Position numbers and translations under genes: made by a program. From Paenibacillus_E violae (GTDB lineage: Bacteria > Bacillota > Bacilli > Paenibacillales > NBRC-103111), in the NCBI RefSeq assembly GCF_032461945.1, contig NZ_JAWCUD010000003.1, forward strand, positions 574,003 through 638,002: a stretch of 64,000 bases of DNA, in the 5' to 3' direction. Shown here one piece after another: positions 9,701-18,763 of the stretch. The notes under the pieces are model-generated. The model was not told the DNA's origin, ran no database searches, and saw only the letters and a program-made list of their open reading frames with translations. Numbering within the stretch: the stretch's first letter is position 1; every line of letters starts with the position of its first letter.

Positions 9701-11638
9701 AGGGTCTCCATAGTTAACTGGCAGACCAGCTTGTGTTTGCTCATACCAATAATTGTATGCAGCCTCACCGTCTGCAAGCGTAAGATTCTGGTTGTTCCCT
9801 TTCACCTCAATTCCGTCAATGATGATATAGCTGGCCTGAATGAGGATGACATCCCAAGCATTATCGGAGTATAAAACAGGATGAGCGCCAGGCGCTGCTT
9901 TGTATGTAATATACGCAGGCTGATTTGTTGCTGTGTTGAATGCTCCTGATTTCGTAATGGTCACCATTCGGTTACCACCGCTATACACATACAGACCATC
10001 CATGATATTCACCGTATCGCCAGGTGCGGTAAGATTAGCCGCCTTTTGAATGGTCTGGAATGGGGTACTCGCAGACTTTCCATCATTGGAATCGCTTCCT
10101 GACGGACTCACATAATAGTTGATTGGCGTTCCGATTACAGGTGCCGCATCAAGCAAAGTTCCCGGCGCTGCATGTATGATTGGATTTGCACCAGCAACGT
10201 TAGATGCTGATACCTTAATATTATCGACTAAAATTGTTGCTTTGCTATGCGTGCCTGCGTCGACATTAAGCATCATAGCAGCCAAGCCATTTGTTTTAAA
10301 CAAATTGGAGTTTTGAATCGGCTCATTATTAACTAGACGTGTTGTTTTGCCATCCTTTACATGGTAAAGATCATAGCTTAATGTATCTGCATGTACGACC
10401 AACTTGAGGGAGAATGCTTTATTGACTTCCCATGTCGTTCTGGCGGCAAATGCGCCATTTCCCGTCCCTGATGAGCGTGCATAAATATTGCCATTTTTCG
10501 AGAAAAGCAAGGTGTTGCTCTTTACCCCCCATGACCCATCAATCAACCTTAGGTAATAATCGGCATTTGTATCCTTAAGCATAAAATCGGCTTCCAGCGT
10601 ATAGCTTTTGTAAATTGAATCTGCTGCCCAGGATTGAAAGATCGGAAAACCGATATCTCCCGGTTCATCCTGCGTCGTTGTCACATCCACCCACCTGCTG
10701 CCGCTCTCCTCTACAATTTTCATGACAGATGGTGATTTGGCATCCAGAATATTGGTTAGAATGACAGATCCGGTAGCCGTACCTGCTATTGAAGTATCTG
10801 TGTCGTTTGTTTCGAAGGTCGTTGTTCTTAATAGTGTAGTTCCTGCTGCAGGAACATAGGCATCTCGAACATCATTAGAGTATGAGAGTTTAATATTATC
10901 GTATCGGACGCTTGTGCTCGTTGCAGCAGTTGTACCAACAGCCTCGATATTATAATAAACGACGCCAGTTGTTAAAAAGTCATGTCCACTATAGGCCATT
11001 AAAGGCTCACCACTGGCAAGCATCGTTGTTACGTTAGTCGTTTTATCTGTGATAAACAGATCGTATTTATTAATATCGTTGTAGAGATCCAACTTAATGA
11101 CATAGGTTTTATTCGCTTCCCAAGTGCCTCGCTTGACGTAAGTACCTTGAGCGACAGTACCTGACTTTACTTGTACATCTCCACTAGGCAGAAACTTAGC
11201 AATGGGAAGATTTTGCCCCCAGTCCCCAGGTATAACCTTCAGATCAAATTCTTTGGCTTGATTGCTGAATGTTAAAGAACCTTCAAAGCTAAAACGGTTT
11301 CCAGTTGCTTGTCCGCTTGCGTTTGCTGCATAGTAAAACCGCGTTTTACCCTGTGCATCCGCCGGCACGGTTACTTCCAGAGCCCTATTACCATCTGACT
11401 CACTTACAATTTTTTTTGTAAAAGCAGTTTCTACAGCAAACATGCTAGGAACAGGCGCAATATCTGCACCGACGGCAAACGCACCAAAGTTAGGATCCGT
11501 GGTTTCAAAGGTATGATTCATTTTAACTGTTTCAGCCGCATCAGCCCTACCGCCAAATTGCGGAAAACTTACACTTGCGATTGAAAATAGAAGTGTGAGT
11601 GCAGTGATGCATGAAGCAATTTTTTTCATTTTCTTCAT
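6752..11638 (-). CDS. Secreted multimodular beta-helix lyase-like protein with CBM9, FN3, Big, cohesin and dockerin-like modules
   Basis: A 1,628-residue secreted protein. In order: signal peptide (1-~34); two related ~220-residue concanavalin-like sandwiches (~35-490); a DUF1565/parallel beta-helix catalytic-type domain (~508-940, with DGNGIIIDYNKN); a family 9 carbohydrate-binding-like domain (~965-1140, DGSMDPIWNTA...WEQDSVEIFLDE); a fibronectin type III domain (~1150-1240); a Big-like domain (~1245-1335); a cohesin-like domain (~1340-1480); a helical FIVAR-like segment (~1485-1565); and a C-terminal dockerin-like calcium motif (YDVNNDNVIDIFDLIVTANL). The start has GGAGGA nine bases upstream. 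The beta-helix is paralogous to the 3292-4611 protein. It probably binds and cuts an acidic plant, algal or microbial polysaccharide outside the cell. Substrate and exact lyase family cannot be read from sequence alone. Confidence 0.8.
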   Translation of the reverse strand: MKKMKKIASCITALTLLFSIASVSFPQFGGRADAAETVKMNHTFETTDPNFGAFAVGADIAPVPSMFAVETAFTKKIVSESDGNRALEVTVPADAQGKTRFYYAANASGQATGNRFSFEGSLTFSNQAKEFDLKVIPGDWGQNLPIAKFLPSGDVQVKSGTVAQGTYVKRGTWEANKTYVIKLDLYNDINKYDLFITDKTTNVTTMLASGEPLMAYSGHDFLTTGVVYYNIEAVGTTAATSTSVRYDNIKLSYSNDVRDAYVPAAGTTLLRTTTFETNDTDTSIAGTATGSVILTNILDAKSPSVMKIVEESGSRWVDVTTTQDEPGDIGFPIFQSWAADSIYKSYTLEADFMLKDTNADYYLRLIDGSWGVKSNTLLFSKNGNIYARSSGTGNGAFAARTTWEVNKAFSLKLVVHADTLSYDLYHVKDGKTTRLVNNEPIQNSNLFKTNGLAAMMLNVDAGTHSKATILVDNIKVSASNVAGANPIIHAAPGTLLDAAPVIGTPINYYVSPSGSDSNDGKSASTPFQTIQKAANLTAPGDTVNIMDGLYVYSGGNRMVTITKSGAFNTATNQPAYITYKAAPGAHPVLYSDNAWDVILIQASYIIIDGIEVKGNNQNLTLADGEAAYNYWYEQTQAGLPVNYGDPRFTKANTNGININSGTNLANGLPAFHHITVRNSIIHDLPAGGIGSANVDYITIEDNLVYNNAWYTMYACSGISVLGGVDVDTETGYKSIIRNNIVHHNQTNVKWNQTKGYSDGNGIIIDYNKNTGKTFPAYKGKTLVQNNISYSNGGSGIHSFNSANVDIMNNTLYNNNQNPYLTYAQLFASTSDKVNIFNNIVYSRDLRQGEINYAINNANGSELVIYANNIYYGGGTPKEMGTNDVVADPKFVSLDPTNVNFLRLKSDSPAIDRGTKTLAPSIDIVHAARPQGAKYDIGAYETSYTSANPIVNDVIDIDAIRQTMVFMPENGVARYGTPTIDGSMDPIWNTAPVLNVNKYIDNATAPVTSGATGKVRVLWDTDNLYVLSDVTDPLLSKKNANAWEQDSVEIFLDENNAKTTSHQPDDRQYRINYDNEKTVGSQGNGSEFTSATSKTANGYIVEVKIPFKTIKGSDGKVIGLDSQVNDDNGIGARTSTAIWSDIKGNGYSNTSRWGNVTLLGQVADTTPPTVPGNVQVTDKTHQSANLSWTASTDETSSVTYEVYSGTNKIASGLTGTTYVASNLQPSTAYSFTIRARDAAGNLSGASASAAVTTNAAPVFVQSISVYGNDISTNGGTSQFQAVIVPSAATQATVRWSVYEPDGVTLTNKATINTTGLLKAVKNGSVRVIATSTDGTQISGSTLVAINGQTLGNLQGLSITMSGVGSVYRGASFSTNVGLTSPTNTISTAVYGVDVTVSYDSAHIEFVDTTSLKSGFSFFHADITVPGIVRIYGVATQPSGAITVPGDLFKLNWKAKAPVQSQATVIAVTAAKTSNAQSELSQLAQDQLSSQNVIIFVANTSTLQQLITLAQSTLTQAVEGTQSGQYPMGSKAQLQDQIMTATAVLNTLAATQELVDQAANQLNLAINQFKDGRITTSVYDLGYLVQMAQQYGKAKSQLSLSDWNLVIKYDVNNDNVIDIFDLIVTANLIQ

Positions 11639-11663
11639 TCTTTACTTCCTCCTCGTAAACTAT

Positions 11664-11677
11664 TGAAACCGTTATCA
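11664..11677 (-). promoter_or_regulatory. cre-like site (possible CcpA operator)
   Basis: The same TGATAACGGTTTCA as at 4679-4692, here ~26 bases upstream of the large lyase start and ~125 bases downstream of promoter B. Exact recurrence before two paralogous secreted genes supports a regulatory role. Confidence 0.5.
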
Positions 11678-11800
11678 TTTTAACCAACAAAATCTCGGCA
11701 AACCTGATGCATGCAATAAATATTTTTACATGATGCACCTCCATTGAATTGAGCAAACCGCTTGGAATTCACAAATCCAAATTTAGTTATTCTTTCATTC

Positions 11801-11866
11801 ATATTCTACCTGATTGTGTTTTTTTGGAAATGAAGGATATTTAGATTCCTATCACTATATTAAGAT
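11801..11866 (-). promoter_or_regulatory. Promoter B of the large lyase unit
   Basis: Nearly the same as promoter A. On the minus strand TTTCCA (-35, 11825-11830), a 16-bp spacer and TAGAAT (-10, 11803-11808), with the conserved block AATCTAAATATCCTTCA directly upstream of the -35. It leaves a ~165-base leader before the lyase start, which contains the cre-like site. Confidence 0.6.
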
Positions 11867-11880
11867 GGTCATAAAAAAAT

Positions 11881-11913
11881 CGACCGGATCGAGGTAACCC
11901 TCCCATCCGGTCG
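11881..11913 (-). terminator. Rho-independent terminator after the heparinase-like gene
   Basis: On the minus strand CGACCGGAT and ATCCGGTCG form a perfect 9-bp stem with a 15-base loop, followed by ATTTTTTT. It ends the importer/GH95/heparinase unit before promoter B. Confidence 0.8.
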
Positions 11914-11936
11914 GTTAAACACACTATTCTACACCC

Positions 11937-13796
11937 TCACATCTGTTCAAAAACAAAGTTAATGGAACCCTGGTATGCCATTGCTTGACAGCTGAAGGTT
12001 ATTCGGTAAATCCTCTCGCCCCAGACTTTCGACATCCACTTATCATTCATCTCAATCCGCTCTTTGGTCATTGTTAGATGCTCCGGATAGATCAAGCGAA
12101 CAGAAGGACCTTCATTGGATTGGAAAAAAAGTTCCCGTGGCTGCGGCTCCTGCACTTCACAGCACGTCATGAATTGCCATTGCAACGCGCTCCTGCTTGA
12201 AGTCAAATCATACGTATCCTGCAGCTTGACATAGGCAGACGAAGAACGACTCAGCGTGATCTCTCGAATCCACTCCCTTATTCCCGCTTCTGACGGATAC
12301 GCAAGTGCCAGATCAAGCTTAAACCGAGCATAGTTGTCATCTGCTTGATAATCTACCCATCCTGCTTGATAATCTCTGCCAGGCAACTGCTCGTACCCAT
12401 TCACCGTCGGAACATTATGATAAGTCGAACGCATTGTCCATATTTCATAGCGTTGATCGCTAAAGGTTTGCTTATTATACGAATTAACTCCTGCATCTAT
12501 GATAACGGGATATCCATCGGCATACAAAATAAACTGCCCAATATCATTATGATTGTGGCTTTCCGCATTGTGTCCGCCTTTGGCAGCAAGATACAAGCCC
12601 GATGGAGAATTACTTTGTTCTCTCGCTGCCATAACTTGAATGCCGTCTAGCCACACATCCCTCAGGTAAGGTGGAGAGCCCTTCTCTTGAGTCAAAGCGG
12701 GATAATATTTAATTTCCGAGAGACTGCGGAGCATCGGATACCAGGGATGCTGAACGAATTTAACCGAGCTTATGCGGTACTGATTAACCGCTTGATCGCA
12801 TAACATCGGATCGTGGATTAACTGACCGTACTTAAATGCTTGAACCGCTTGAAAGTTAGTGATTTTGGCCGAACCGTCAGCAAAATTAATAAAATAGGTC
12901 TCGTGAATATGCGCTCGATAAATATAACGGCCAATATTCTGAACCAGCGGTTCTTGAAACAGATCGACCAATCCGCCTGTAGCGTGCTTAAGCAATTCAA
13001 GACAATCGAGCAGAGCCCCGCCTGCCCGGTCCCAATACGTTGTCCCTTCATCGCAGCCACCATCGGAATGATAGCTTTCCAGGAACGCGTCTAGACTCGT
13101 AATACATTTAGTGAGTCCTTCCCATCTGCATTTGGCATCTTCCTCCACAAGAAGTAAAGCCGTCAAAAAACAGGAGTTAATCCAAGGATTCCAATTGTTT
13201 ACAGGCCGTTTCTCAAAGCCCATCCAAAAGTAATCATCGCGTCCCATATACGCATCCAGTATGCGCCTCTTCACTTCCTCCTGGATGCGTTGAACGATAT
13301 GAGGGGTAACCTTGTTCAACTCATTTCCAAGCAGATAGGAAACCCATGCTAGCAATGAACCTGTCTCTGCTGCTCGCAGATCCAAAGAATGCCCCTTTCC
13401 CAGAGGCAGTAAAGCCTCCTCACTATGCATCACGCCGATCCAACTTGTCTCCTCACAGATGGCCCAAATCCCATTAATAATATCATCAAGGAATCTGCCC
13501 GCTCCTTCCAAGCATTCGGCAACGGCCAACGTTCCAAGCGCCGTTCTGCGCTTCAAGTACGTTTCATCACAGAGATCTAAAGACCCCGTACGAGTAAATG
13601 CCATAATCATGGATGCCGATACGATAGGCCACTCGTAATTGATGTATTTCTCTGCTTGTCTAATCAGAGACTGCCTCACTTCCACAGGTACATCATCCCA
13701 GTAGCCCCTGTCGGCTGCCACCGGAAAAAGATGGAACTGCTCCTGTTTGATCATGTGCTGCTCCTGCAACACATGACGGAATTTTTCCCTAATCAC
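11937..13796 (-). CDS. Heparinase II/III-like enzyme
   Basis: About 619 residues with no signal peptide, so probably cytoplasmic. The first ~330 residues have the alpha-helical toroid pattern of heparinase II/III-type lyases. The second part contains AKGGHNAESHNHNDIGQF at ~residue 412, the His/Asn-rich signature of the family's beta-sandwich domain, followed by YPVIIDAGVNSY. Relatives cut uronic-acid-containing oligosaccharides by beta-elimination. The GTG at 13796 was chosen because AGGAG lies eight bases upstream; the open frame extends 24 bases further and would overlap the GH95 gene. It is the last gene of the operon and probably acts on imported oligosaccharides. It shares motifs with the protein at 36980-38794. 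Confidence 0.8.
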   Translation of the reverse strand: MIREKFRHVLQEQHMIKQEQFHLFPVAADRGYWDDVPVEVRQSLIRQAEKYINYEWPIVSASMIMAFTRTGSLDLCDETYLKRRTALGTLAVAECLEGAGRFLDDIINGIWAICEETSWIGVMHSEEALLPLGKGHSLDLRAAETGSLLAWVSYLLGNELNKVTPHIVQRIQEEVKRRILDAYMGRDDYFWMGFEKRPVNNWNPWINSCFLTALLLVEEDAKCRWEGLTKCITSLDAFLESYHSDGGCDEGTTYWDRAGGALLDCLELLKHATGGLVDLFQEPLVQNIGRYIYRAHIHETYFINFADGSAKITNFQAVQAFKYGQLIHDPMLCDQAVNQYRISSVKFVQHPWYPMLRSLSEIKYYPALTQEKGSPPYLRDVWLDGIQVMAAREQSNSPSGLYLAAKGGHNAESHNHNDIGQFILYADGYPVIIDAGVNSYNKQTFSDQRYEIWTMRSTYHNVPTVNGYEQLPGRDYQAGWVDYQADDNYARFKLDLALAYPSEAGIREWIREITLSRSSSAYVKLQDTYDLTSSRSALQWQFMTCCEVQEPQPRELFFQSNEGPSVRLIYPEHLTMTKERIEMNDKWMSKVWGERIYRITFSCQAMAYQGSINFVFEQM

Positions 13797-13803
13797 ACTA
13801 CAT

Positions 13804-16104
13804 CTACTCCTCTGCTGCAAGCCAAATTACCTGTCCCGGCTTCATATTGAGTTGAATCGTCCGTTGATCTCGCTCAACAATACTCACTACTGTCTGATTT
13901 TGTTCATCCTTTGCGCAGATAGGCAAATGAGCTTGAATTCGGCAGCTACCGCCTTGACTTGCACGAATCGCAGCTGTTTGCAATTGCCCATGCTCCCATT
14001 TTATATCAATTTCATAACCGCCTCGCGCTTTTAATCCCGTAACGGAGCCCTTCATCCAGCTGGACGGTAGAGCCGGCAACAGCTCAATAATGCCATGATG
14101 GCTTTGCAGCAGTAGTTCCACAATGCCCGCTGCGCCTCCAAAATTGCCATCAATTTGAAAGGGCGGGTGATTGTCCAACAAATTCGGCAAGGTCGAATGC
14201 GTCAAAAGCTCTTGCATATGAAAAGCAGCCAGATTTCCATCCTTTAACCGGGCGTAAAAGTTTATAATCCACGCTCGACTCCATCCCGTATGACCTCCGC
14301 CATGAGCCAATCTTCTCTCTAATGTTATTCTTGCCCCTTGCGCCAACTCTGGTGTACGGTTATCACTTATTCCGGTTCCAGGATGAAGCGCAAACAATTG
14401 CGAAATATGCCGATGACCTGGATGAACTTCCTCATAATCCTCGGACCACTCTTGTATCTGTCCATATTTTCCAATTCGTGTTGGTGGAAGCTTACTTCGG
14501 GCATTCGCCAATTGAGCCCGAAACTCCTCATCTATCTCCAATCGTTCGGTGGCGGCCATGCAAGCGGTGAATAGCTCGGTCAAGATTTGATTATCCATGG
14601 CTGGTGAGGCACATAGAATACCTGTTTCCCCATTTGGCAATACATACTTATTCTCTGGGGATACAGATGGTGAACTGATCAGCCAGCCATTTTCATCTTG
14701 GATTAAAAAATCAAGGAAAAATAGCGCAGCTTCTTTCATTGTGTCATAAGCTCTCTTCAGAAATTTCTCATCTTGCGTAAATTGGTAATGCTCCCAGAAA
14801 TGCAAACTTAGCCAAGCTGCACCAAACGGCCAATAGGTTGCGGGAAGATGCATGTCCTGCGGCGCTGTATCCGCCCATATATCGGTATTGTGATGAGCCA
14901 CAAACCCACGGCATCCATACATAATAGCAGCTGTTTGTCTTCCAGGCTCCTTCATTCGTTCAATTAAATCAAATAATGGCTCATGGCATTCCGACAAGTT
15001 GCACGTTTCTGCCAACCAGTAATTCATTTGCGTATTAATATTAATTGTATATTTACTATCCCATGGTGGCAGCATATCATCATTCCATATCCCTTGCAGG
15101 TTTGCAGGCAATGAGCCGGGACGACTTGAGGCAATGAGCAGATAACGACCGAATTGAACATATAGCGAAATTAACCCTAGATCCACCTGACCCTGCTTAA
15201 TCAGATTAAGTCGTTCTGGTGTGGACAGCGTCTCCCGGACATCCGGCTCTATCCCTTCAATCTGCAAAGACATACGATTATACAAAGTTCTATAATCAGC
15301 TATGTGATCTGCCAATAACATGTCGTATGGCTTTATAGCTGCTTGCTTAATCAGATTTGTACAAGCATCCTCAGGATCCGCATATCTAAATGTGGTAGCT
15401 GCCGACAACAAAAGCGTAACCTTACGAGCACCTTGGACAGTAATATGCTCACCAATTGTCTGAACGATACCGCCATCTGCGACTGCCCTTAGCATAAGGA
15501 CGTAATCCGTGTCCGACAAACCGTAGCACTGATTACGCATAACAATTGTATCATGGCCAATTATCCCTGCCACATTTGCATATTTGCCTGCTTTTCTATC
15601 CAATCTGGCATGGAAAGAAATACCCGCTGGACAAGATGTCTCAAGTCGTATAACCATTACACTGTCAGGAAAGCTCACAAAAGTTTCACGGCGATACGCA
15701 TATCCATCCCGTTCGTATGTTGTGGTTGCAACCGAGCGTTCAAGGTCAAGCTCTCTTCGATAATTGGAAACACGGCTCTCCTCTTCATCTATAAATAACA
15801 GCAAATCTCCAGCTGGCACATAGTGGCGCTGGCTGTTAGGAGTACCGGAGAAAGCTAACTCCGCTAGTCGATGAGCTCCACCAGCTCTTCCTTCTTTGAT
15901 CAGTCTTCTTATCTCCCCAAGCTGCGGCAAAGCATCTCGGTTATTCCTGTCACGAGGTCCCCCATACCAAATCGAGTCTTCATTCAGCTGAATTCTTTCA
16001 TTTCGAATTTGGCCAAACACCATACCTCCCAACCGTCCATTACCTATAGGCAATGCCTCATTCCAATCACTTGCTGGCTGTTTATACCACAATTTTTGGC
16101 TCAT
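13804..16104 (-). CDS. GH95 alpha-L-fucosidase/alpha-L-galactosidase
   Basis: A 766-residue glycoside hydrolase family 95 protein. It opens with the family signature LWYKQPASDWNEALPIGNGRLGGMVFG and IQLNEDSIWYGG. NINTQMNYWLAETCNL carries the two Asn residues that activate water in GH95. The SPENKYVLPNGETG region and FQIDGNFGGAAGI hold the expected acidic residues. GH95 enzymes remove terminal alpha-L-fucose or alpha-L-galactose with inversion. No signal peptide is visible, so it should work inside on imported oligosaccharides. The ATG at 16104 has GGTGG seven bases upstream. It lies between the binding-protein gene, from which a stem-loop separates it, and the heparinase-like gene, whose GTG start follows after 7 bp. 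Confidence 0.9.
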   Translation of the reverse strand: MSQKLWYKQPASDWNEALPIGNGRLGGMVFGQIRNERIQLNEDSIWYGGPRDRNNRDALPQLGEIRRLIKEGRAGGAHRLAELAFSGTPNSQRHYVPAGDLLLFIDEEESRVSNYRRELDLERSVATTTYERDGYAYRRETFVSFPDSVMVIRLETSCPAGISFHARLDRKAGKYANVAGIIGHDTIVMRNQCYGLSDTDYVLMLRAVADGGIVQTIGEHITVQGARKVTLLLSAATTFRYADPEDACTNLIKQAAIKPYDMLLADHIADYRTLYNRMSLQIEGIEPDVRETLSTPERLNLIKQGQVDLGLISLYVQFGRYLLIASSRPGSLPANLQGIWNDDMLPPWDSKYTININTQMNYWLAETCNLSECHEPLFDLIERMKEPGRQTAAIMYGCRGFVAHHNTDIWADTAPQDMHLPATYWPFGAAWLSLHFWEHYQFTQDEKFLKRAYDTMKEAALFFLDFLIQDENGWLISSPSVSPENKYVLPNGETGILCASPAMDNQILTELFTACMAATERLEIDEEFRAQLANARSKLPPTRIGKYGQIQEWSEDYEEVHPGHRHISQLFALHPGTGISDNRTPELAQGARITLERRLAHGGGHTGWSRAWIINFYARLKDGNLAAFHMQELLTHSTLPNLLDNHPPFQIDGNFGGAAGIVELLLQSHHGIIELLPALPSSWMKGSVTGLKARGGYEIDIKWEHGQLQTAAIRASQGGSCRIQAHLPICAKDEQNQTVVSIVERDQRTIQLNMKPGQVIWLAAEE

Positions 16105-16130
16105 CAAAATTCCACCTTCTGAAGTCTATA

Positions 16131-16191
16131 CAGCGTCACCGGATGATTGAGTATGCCCATGAAGGTTATTCTCAATAATCTAATGACGCTG
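16131..16191 (-). promoter_or_regulatory. Stem-loop after the binding-protein gene
   Basis: CAGCGTCA and TGACGCTG close a long hairpin that also contains an inner ATTGAG/CTCAAT pairing. There is no T-run, so it is probably an RNA-stability or partial-termination element between the abundant binding protein and the enzyme genes. Confidence 0.5.
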
Positions 16192-16199
16192 CCTATTCC

Positions 16200-17741
16200 T
16201 TACTTTTTATTTTTTATAAACTCATCAATTTGTTTTTGCTTCTCTGCAATAACTTTGTCCATGCCGGCTTTTTTCAACTTGTCATTAAACTCTGGCAAGT
16301 ACTTCTCCGGATCAACCACACCACCGCTAAGGCCGTCAATATAAGATTTGACAACGCTGGCAAGAGCAGCTTCTTCATTTTTTGTGCTCTCGCTGTTATA
16401 AGTAAAGCCAAGAATTGGGGATGGTACGCCTGCTGCATTGAACGTTTTGAACTTCTCCCATTTCTGTGGATCTTCGTTTTGGAACAAGTAAGTCAAGAAT
16501 TGGTTACCAACTTGCCAAGTGTTCCCTGGGAAATAGCCTGTGTCTTTTGAGGCAGCAAAGCCATCTGGGACCTTAATTACATTATCTTTACCAGCAACCT
16601 TCACGTAGTGCTTGCCTTCAATCCCAAAGTCCATTAGATTGACGATACGCGGATCACTGTGCAGAAGATTAAGGAACATAACCGCTCTCTCAGGGTCTTT
16701 GGAAGTTCTCGAAACAGCAAGCATCGAGTTGTTGAGATCAGCAGATGCCACATAAGGTTGTGTAAATTCAACTTGTATTAATGGCTTTTTACTTAAATTG
16801 CTCGCTTCTAAGTCTCCGCCCGGTTTAAGCTGCGACCATCTTGCTGCGACGAGCCCTTCATCGTTCTGTGCTTTCAAATTTGTGTTCGTGCCTGGATCCT
16901 TTTGGAAATAACCTTTTTGGTTCCAGTTATACATCAGTTTGAACAAGTCCTTGGCTTCAGGTGTTTCAAAAATATTGACAACTTTTGGTGTCGTACCTGT
17001 TTTGGAAATAACACCAGGGCTTTGGAATCCGCCAATAAACTCATAAGGCAGTAAGTTTAAGAAGTTAGATGTAGCTACGATCGGGATCACATCCGCCGAC
17101 TCGCCTGCTTTGACTTGTTGCAGGAATGGTTCAAGATCTTCCAGCCTTTTAATCGTTTTCAGGTCCAGTTTATACTTTTCTACCAGGTCTTTGCGCAAAA
17201 ACAAACCTTGCTGGGAAGCCATTTCTTTTTCCGTAGGGAGTGCATAGTTCAATCCTTTAATCGTTGTTCCCGTTAAGAACTTCGGATTCATCGACTTCAG
17301 AATATCTTGTCCGTACTTTTCCAATAAATTGTTTGCTGGATCGTTCAGAGCGACGTAAGCGCCTTTAGCCACGTTGATGCTAAGATCGTTACCGGAAGTG
17401 AACATGAGGTCAAACGGCTCACCGGAAGCGATCATCAAATTCGTCTTTTGTGCATAGTCTCCCCAGCCCAAGTGATTGATCTTAACTGTCGCATTAATTT
17501 TTTCTCTCGTAATCTTGTTGATTTCTTCTTCAACTAACGCCACATCTTTTTGCGCAGTAGGTCCTGCGAAATAAATCGAAATCTCACGCGGATTCAATTT
17601 TTTGGTAGCAGCTGCTGAAGCTACTGATGACGAAGAGCCTGGTGAAACTGCTGGTGCTCCCGATTTTGAACAAGCTGATAAAAGCAGTGCCGGTATCGTA
17701 ACAGCTAGGGCAATCGTATTCAGCTTTTTCATGTTAATCAT
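16200..17741 (-). CDS. ABC importer sugar-binding lipoprotein (LplA-like)
   Basis: About 513 residues. A lipoprotein signal with lipobox LLSAC is followed by a Ser/Ala/Pro-rich linker and a family 1 extracellular solute-binding domain (GEPFDLMFTSGNDLSINVAKGAYVAL, ALPTEKEMASQQGLFLRKD). It should be anchored to the outside of the membrane and deliver oligosaccharides to the permeases encoded just upstream. The ATG at 17741 has GGAGGG seven bases upstream; a TTG two codons earlier is too close to the site. The ligand is probably a fragment of the polymer cut by the neighbouring lyases, by context only. Confidence 0.85.
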   Translation of the reverse strand: MINMKKLNTIALAVTIPALLLSACSKSGAPAVSPGSSSSVASAAATKKLNPREISIYFAGPTAQKDVALVEEEINKITREKINATVKINHLGWGDYAQKTNLMIASGEPFDLMFTSGNDLSINVAKGAYVALNDPANNLLEKYGQDILKSMNPKFLTGTTIKGLNYALPTEKEMASQQGLFLRKDLVEKYKLDLKTIKRLEDLEPFLQQVKAGESADVIPIVATSNFLNLLPYEFIGGFQSPGVISKTGTTPKVVNIFETPEAKDLFKLMYNWNQKGYFQKDPGTNTNLKAQNDEGLVAARWSQLKPGGDLEASNLSKKPLIQVEFTQPYVASADLNNSMLAVSRTSKDPERAVMFLNLLHSDPRIVNLMDFGIEGKHYVKVAGKDNVIKVPDGFAASKDTGYFPGNTWQVGNQFLTYLFQNEDPQKWEKFKTFNAAGVPSPILGFTYNSESTKNEEAALASVVKSYIDGLSGGVVDPEKYLPEFNDKLKKAGMDKVIAEKQKQIDEFIKNKK

Positions 17742-17810
17742 GTGCAAACCCTCCTAAATTATCTACAAGTATATGCTTAACCAGATGGTCTGGATATAGC
17801 CAATTTATCA

Positions 17811-18752
17811 TTACCCTTTAACGGAACCGACAGTAAGTCCCTTAACCAAATACTTCTGCAAGAAAGGATACACCAGAATGATAGGACCAATACCAATGAC
17901 CGCCATCGCCATTTTTGCCGTTTCAGAAGGAAGCGTTTTTTGAATTGCATTAACAGCCTGAATACTGGCAGCACCGGAGTTGATATAGTTAAGATCGCTA
18001 ATGACCTTATACAACAAATATTGTAAACTCACCAATTGGGGGTTGTTTATAAAAATTAATGACGTATACCAGTCGTTCCAATACGATAACATTTGAAACA
18101 ATCCGACTGTAGCAAGCACTGGTAAGGATAATGGCAAAATAATTTTGCCATAGATTCTCAGTTCGCCTGCACCATCGATCTTGGCTGATTCAATGAGCGC
18201 ATGAGGAATGGTATTGGTGAAAAAAATACGCATAATAATGACATTAAATGGAACAACGAGATGAGGAATGATGAGCGCAAATAGCGTATTTTTCAGTCCA
18301 GCTTGTGTATAGAGCAAATACCAAGGGACGAGTCCGCCACCGAAGAGCATCGTAAAAAAGACAATAAATGATAACTGATTTCTGTAAGGAAAATCAGGGC
18401 GTGACACTGGGTAAGCAAATAACGACGTGACTAATAAGCTCAAGAACGTGCCGACCACGGTCACTAGAATCGAGATGCCATAGCCCGTTGTTATTTTATC
18501 CAGATCATCAACGAGGAATCTGTAAGCGTCCACGGAGAAAACCTCAGGAATGAATTGATACCCATCTCTTAAAATATGGGACTCGTCAGAAAACGATACC
18601 GATATGACCAGAATCAAAGGCAGCACACATAGTAAACTCGCAAGTCCAAGGACAGTCAATAGGATAGAATAACTAACCGTTGACATTGCGTTGGCGTGAT
18701 AACTTTTGGTTCTTCTTTTTATGACTGCACTTGATTTAATAATTTCTTCCAT
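17811..18752 (-). CDS. ABC importer permease (LplC/YtcP-like)
   Basis: A 313-residue membrane protein with about six membrane segments and the permease EAA loop (ALIESAKIDGAGELRIYG...ILPLSLPV) that contacts the ATPase. The C-terminal YPFLQKYLVKGLTVGSVKG is typical of this subfamily. The start has AGGGGGG upstream. It follows the first permease gene after 11 bp. No ATPase is encoded with this importer, which fits use of a shared MsmX-type ATPase. Confidence 0.85.
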   Translation of the reverse strand: MEEIIKSSAVIKRRTKSYHANAMSTVSYSILLTVLGLASLLCVLPLILVISVSFSDESHILRDGYQFIPEVFSVDAYRFLVDDLDKITTGYGISILVTVVGTFLSLLVTSLFAYPVSRPDFPYRNQLSFIVFFTMLFGGGLVPWYLLYTQAGLKNTLFALIIPHLVVPFNVIIMRIFFTNTIPHALIESAKIDGAGELRIYGKIILPLSLPVLATVGLFQMLSYWNDWYTSLIFINNPQLVSLQYLLYKVISDLNYINSGAASIQAVNAIQKTLPSETAKMAMAVIGIGPIILVYPFLQKYLVKGLTVGSVKG

Positions 18753-18763
18753 CTTGAATCCCC

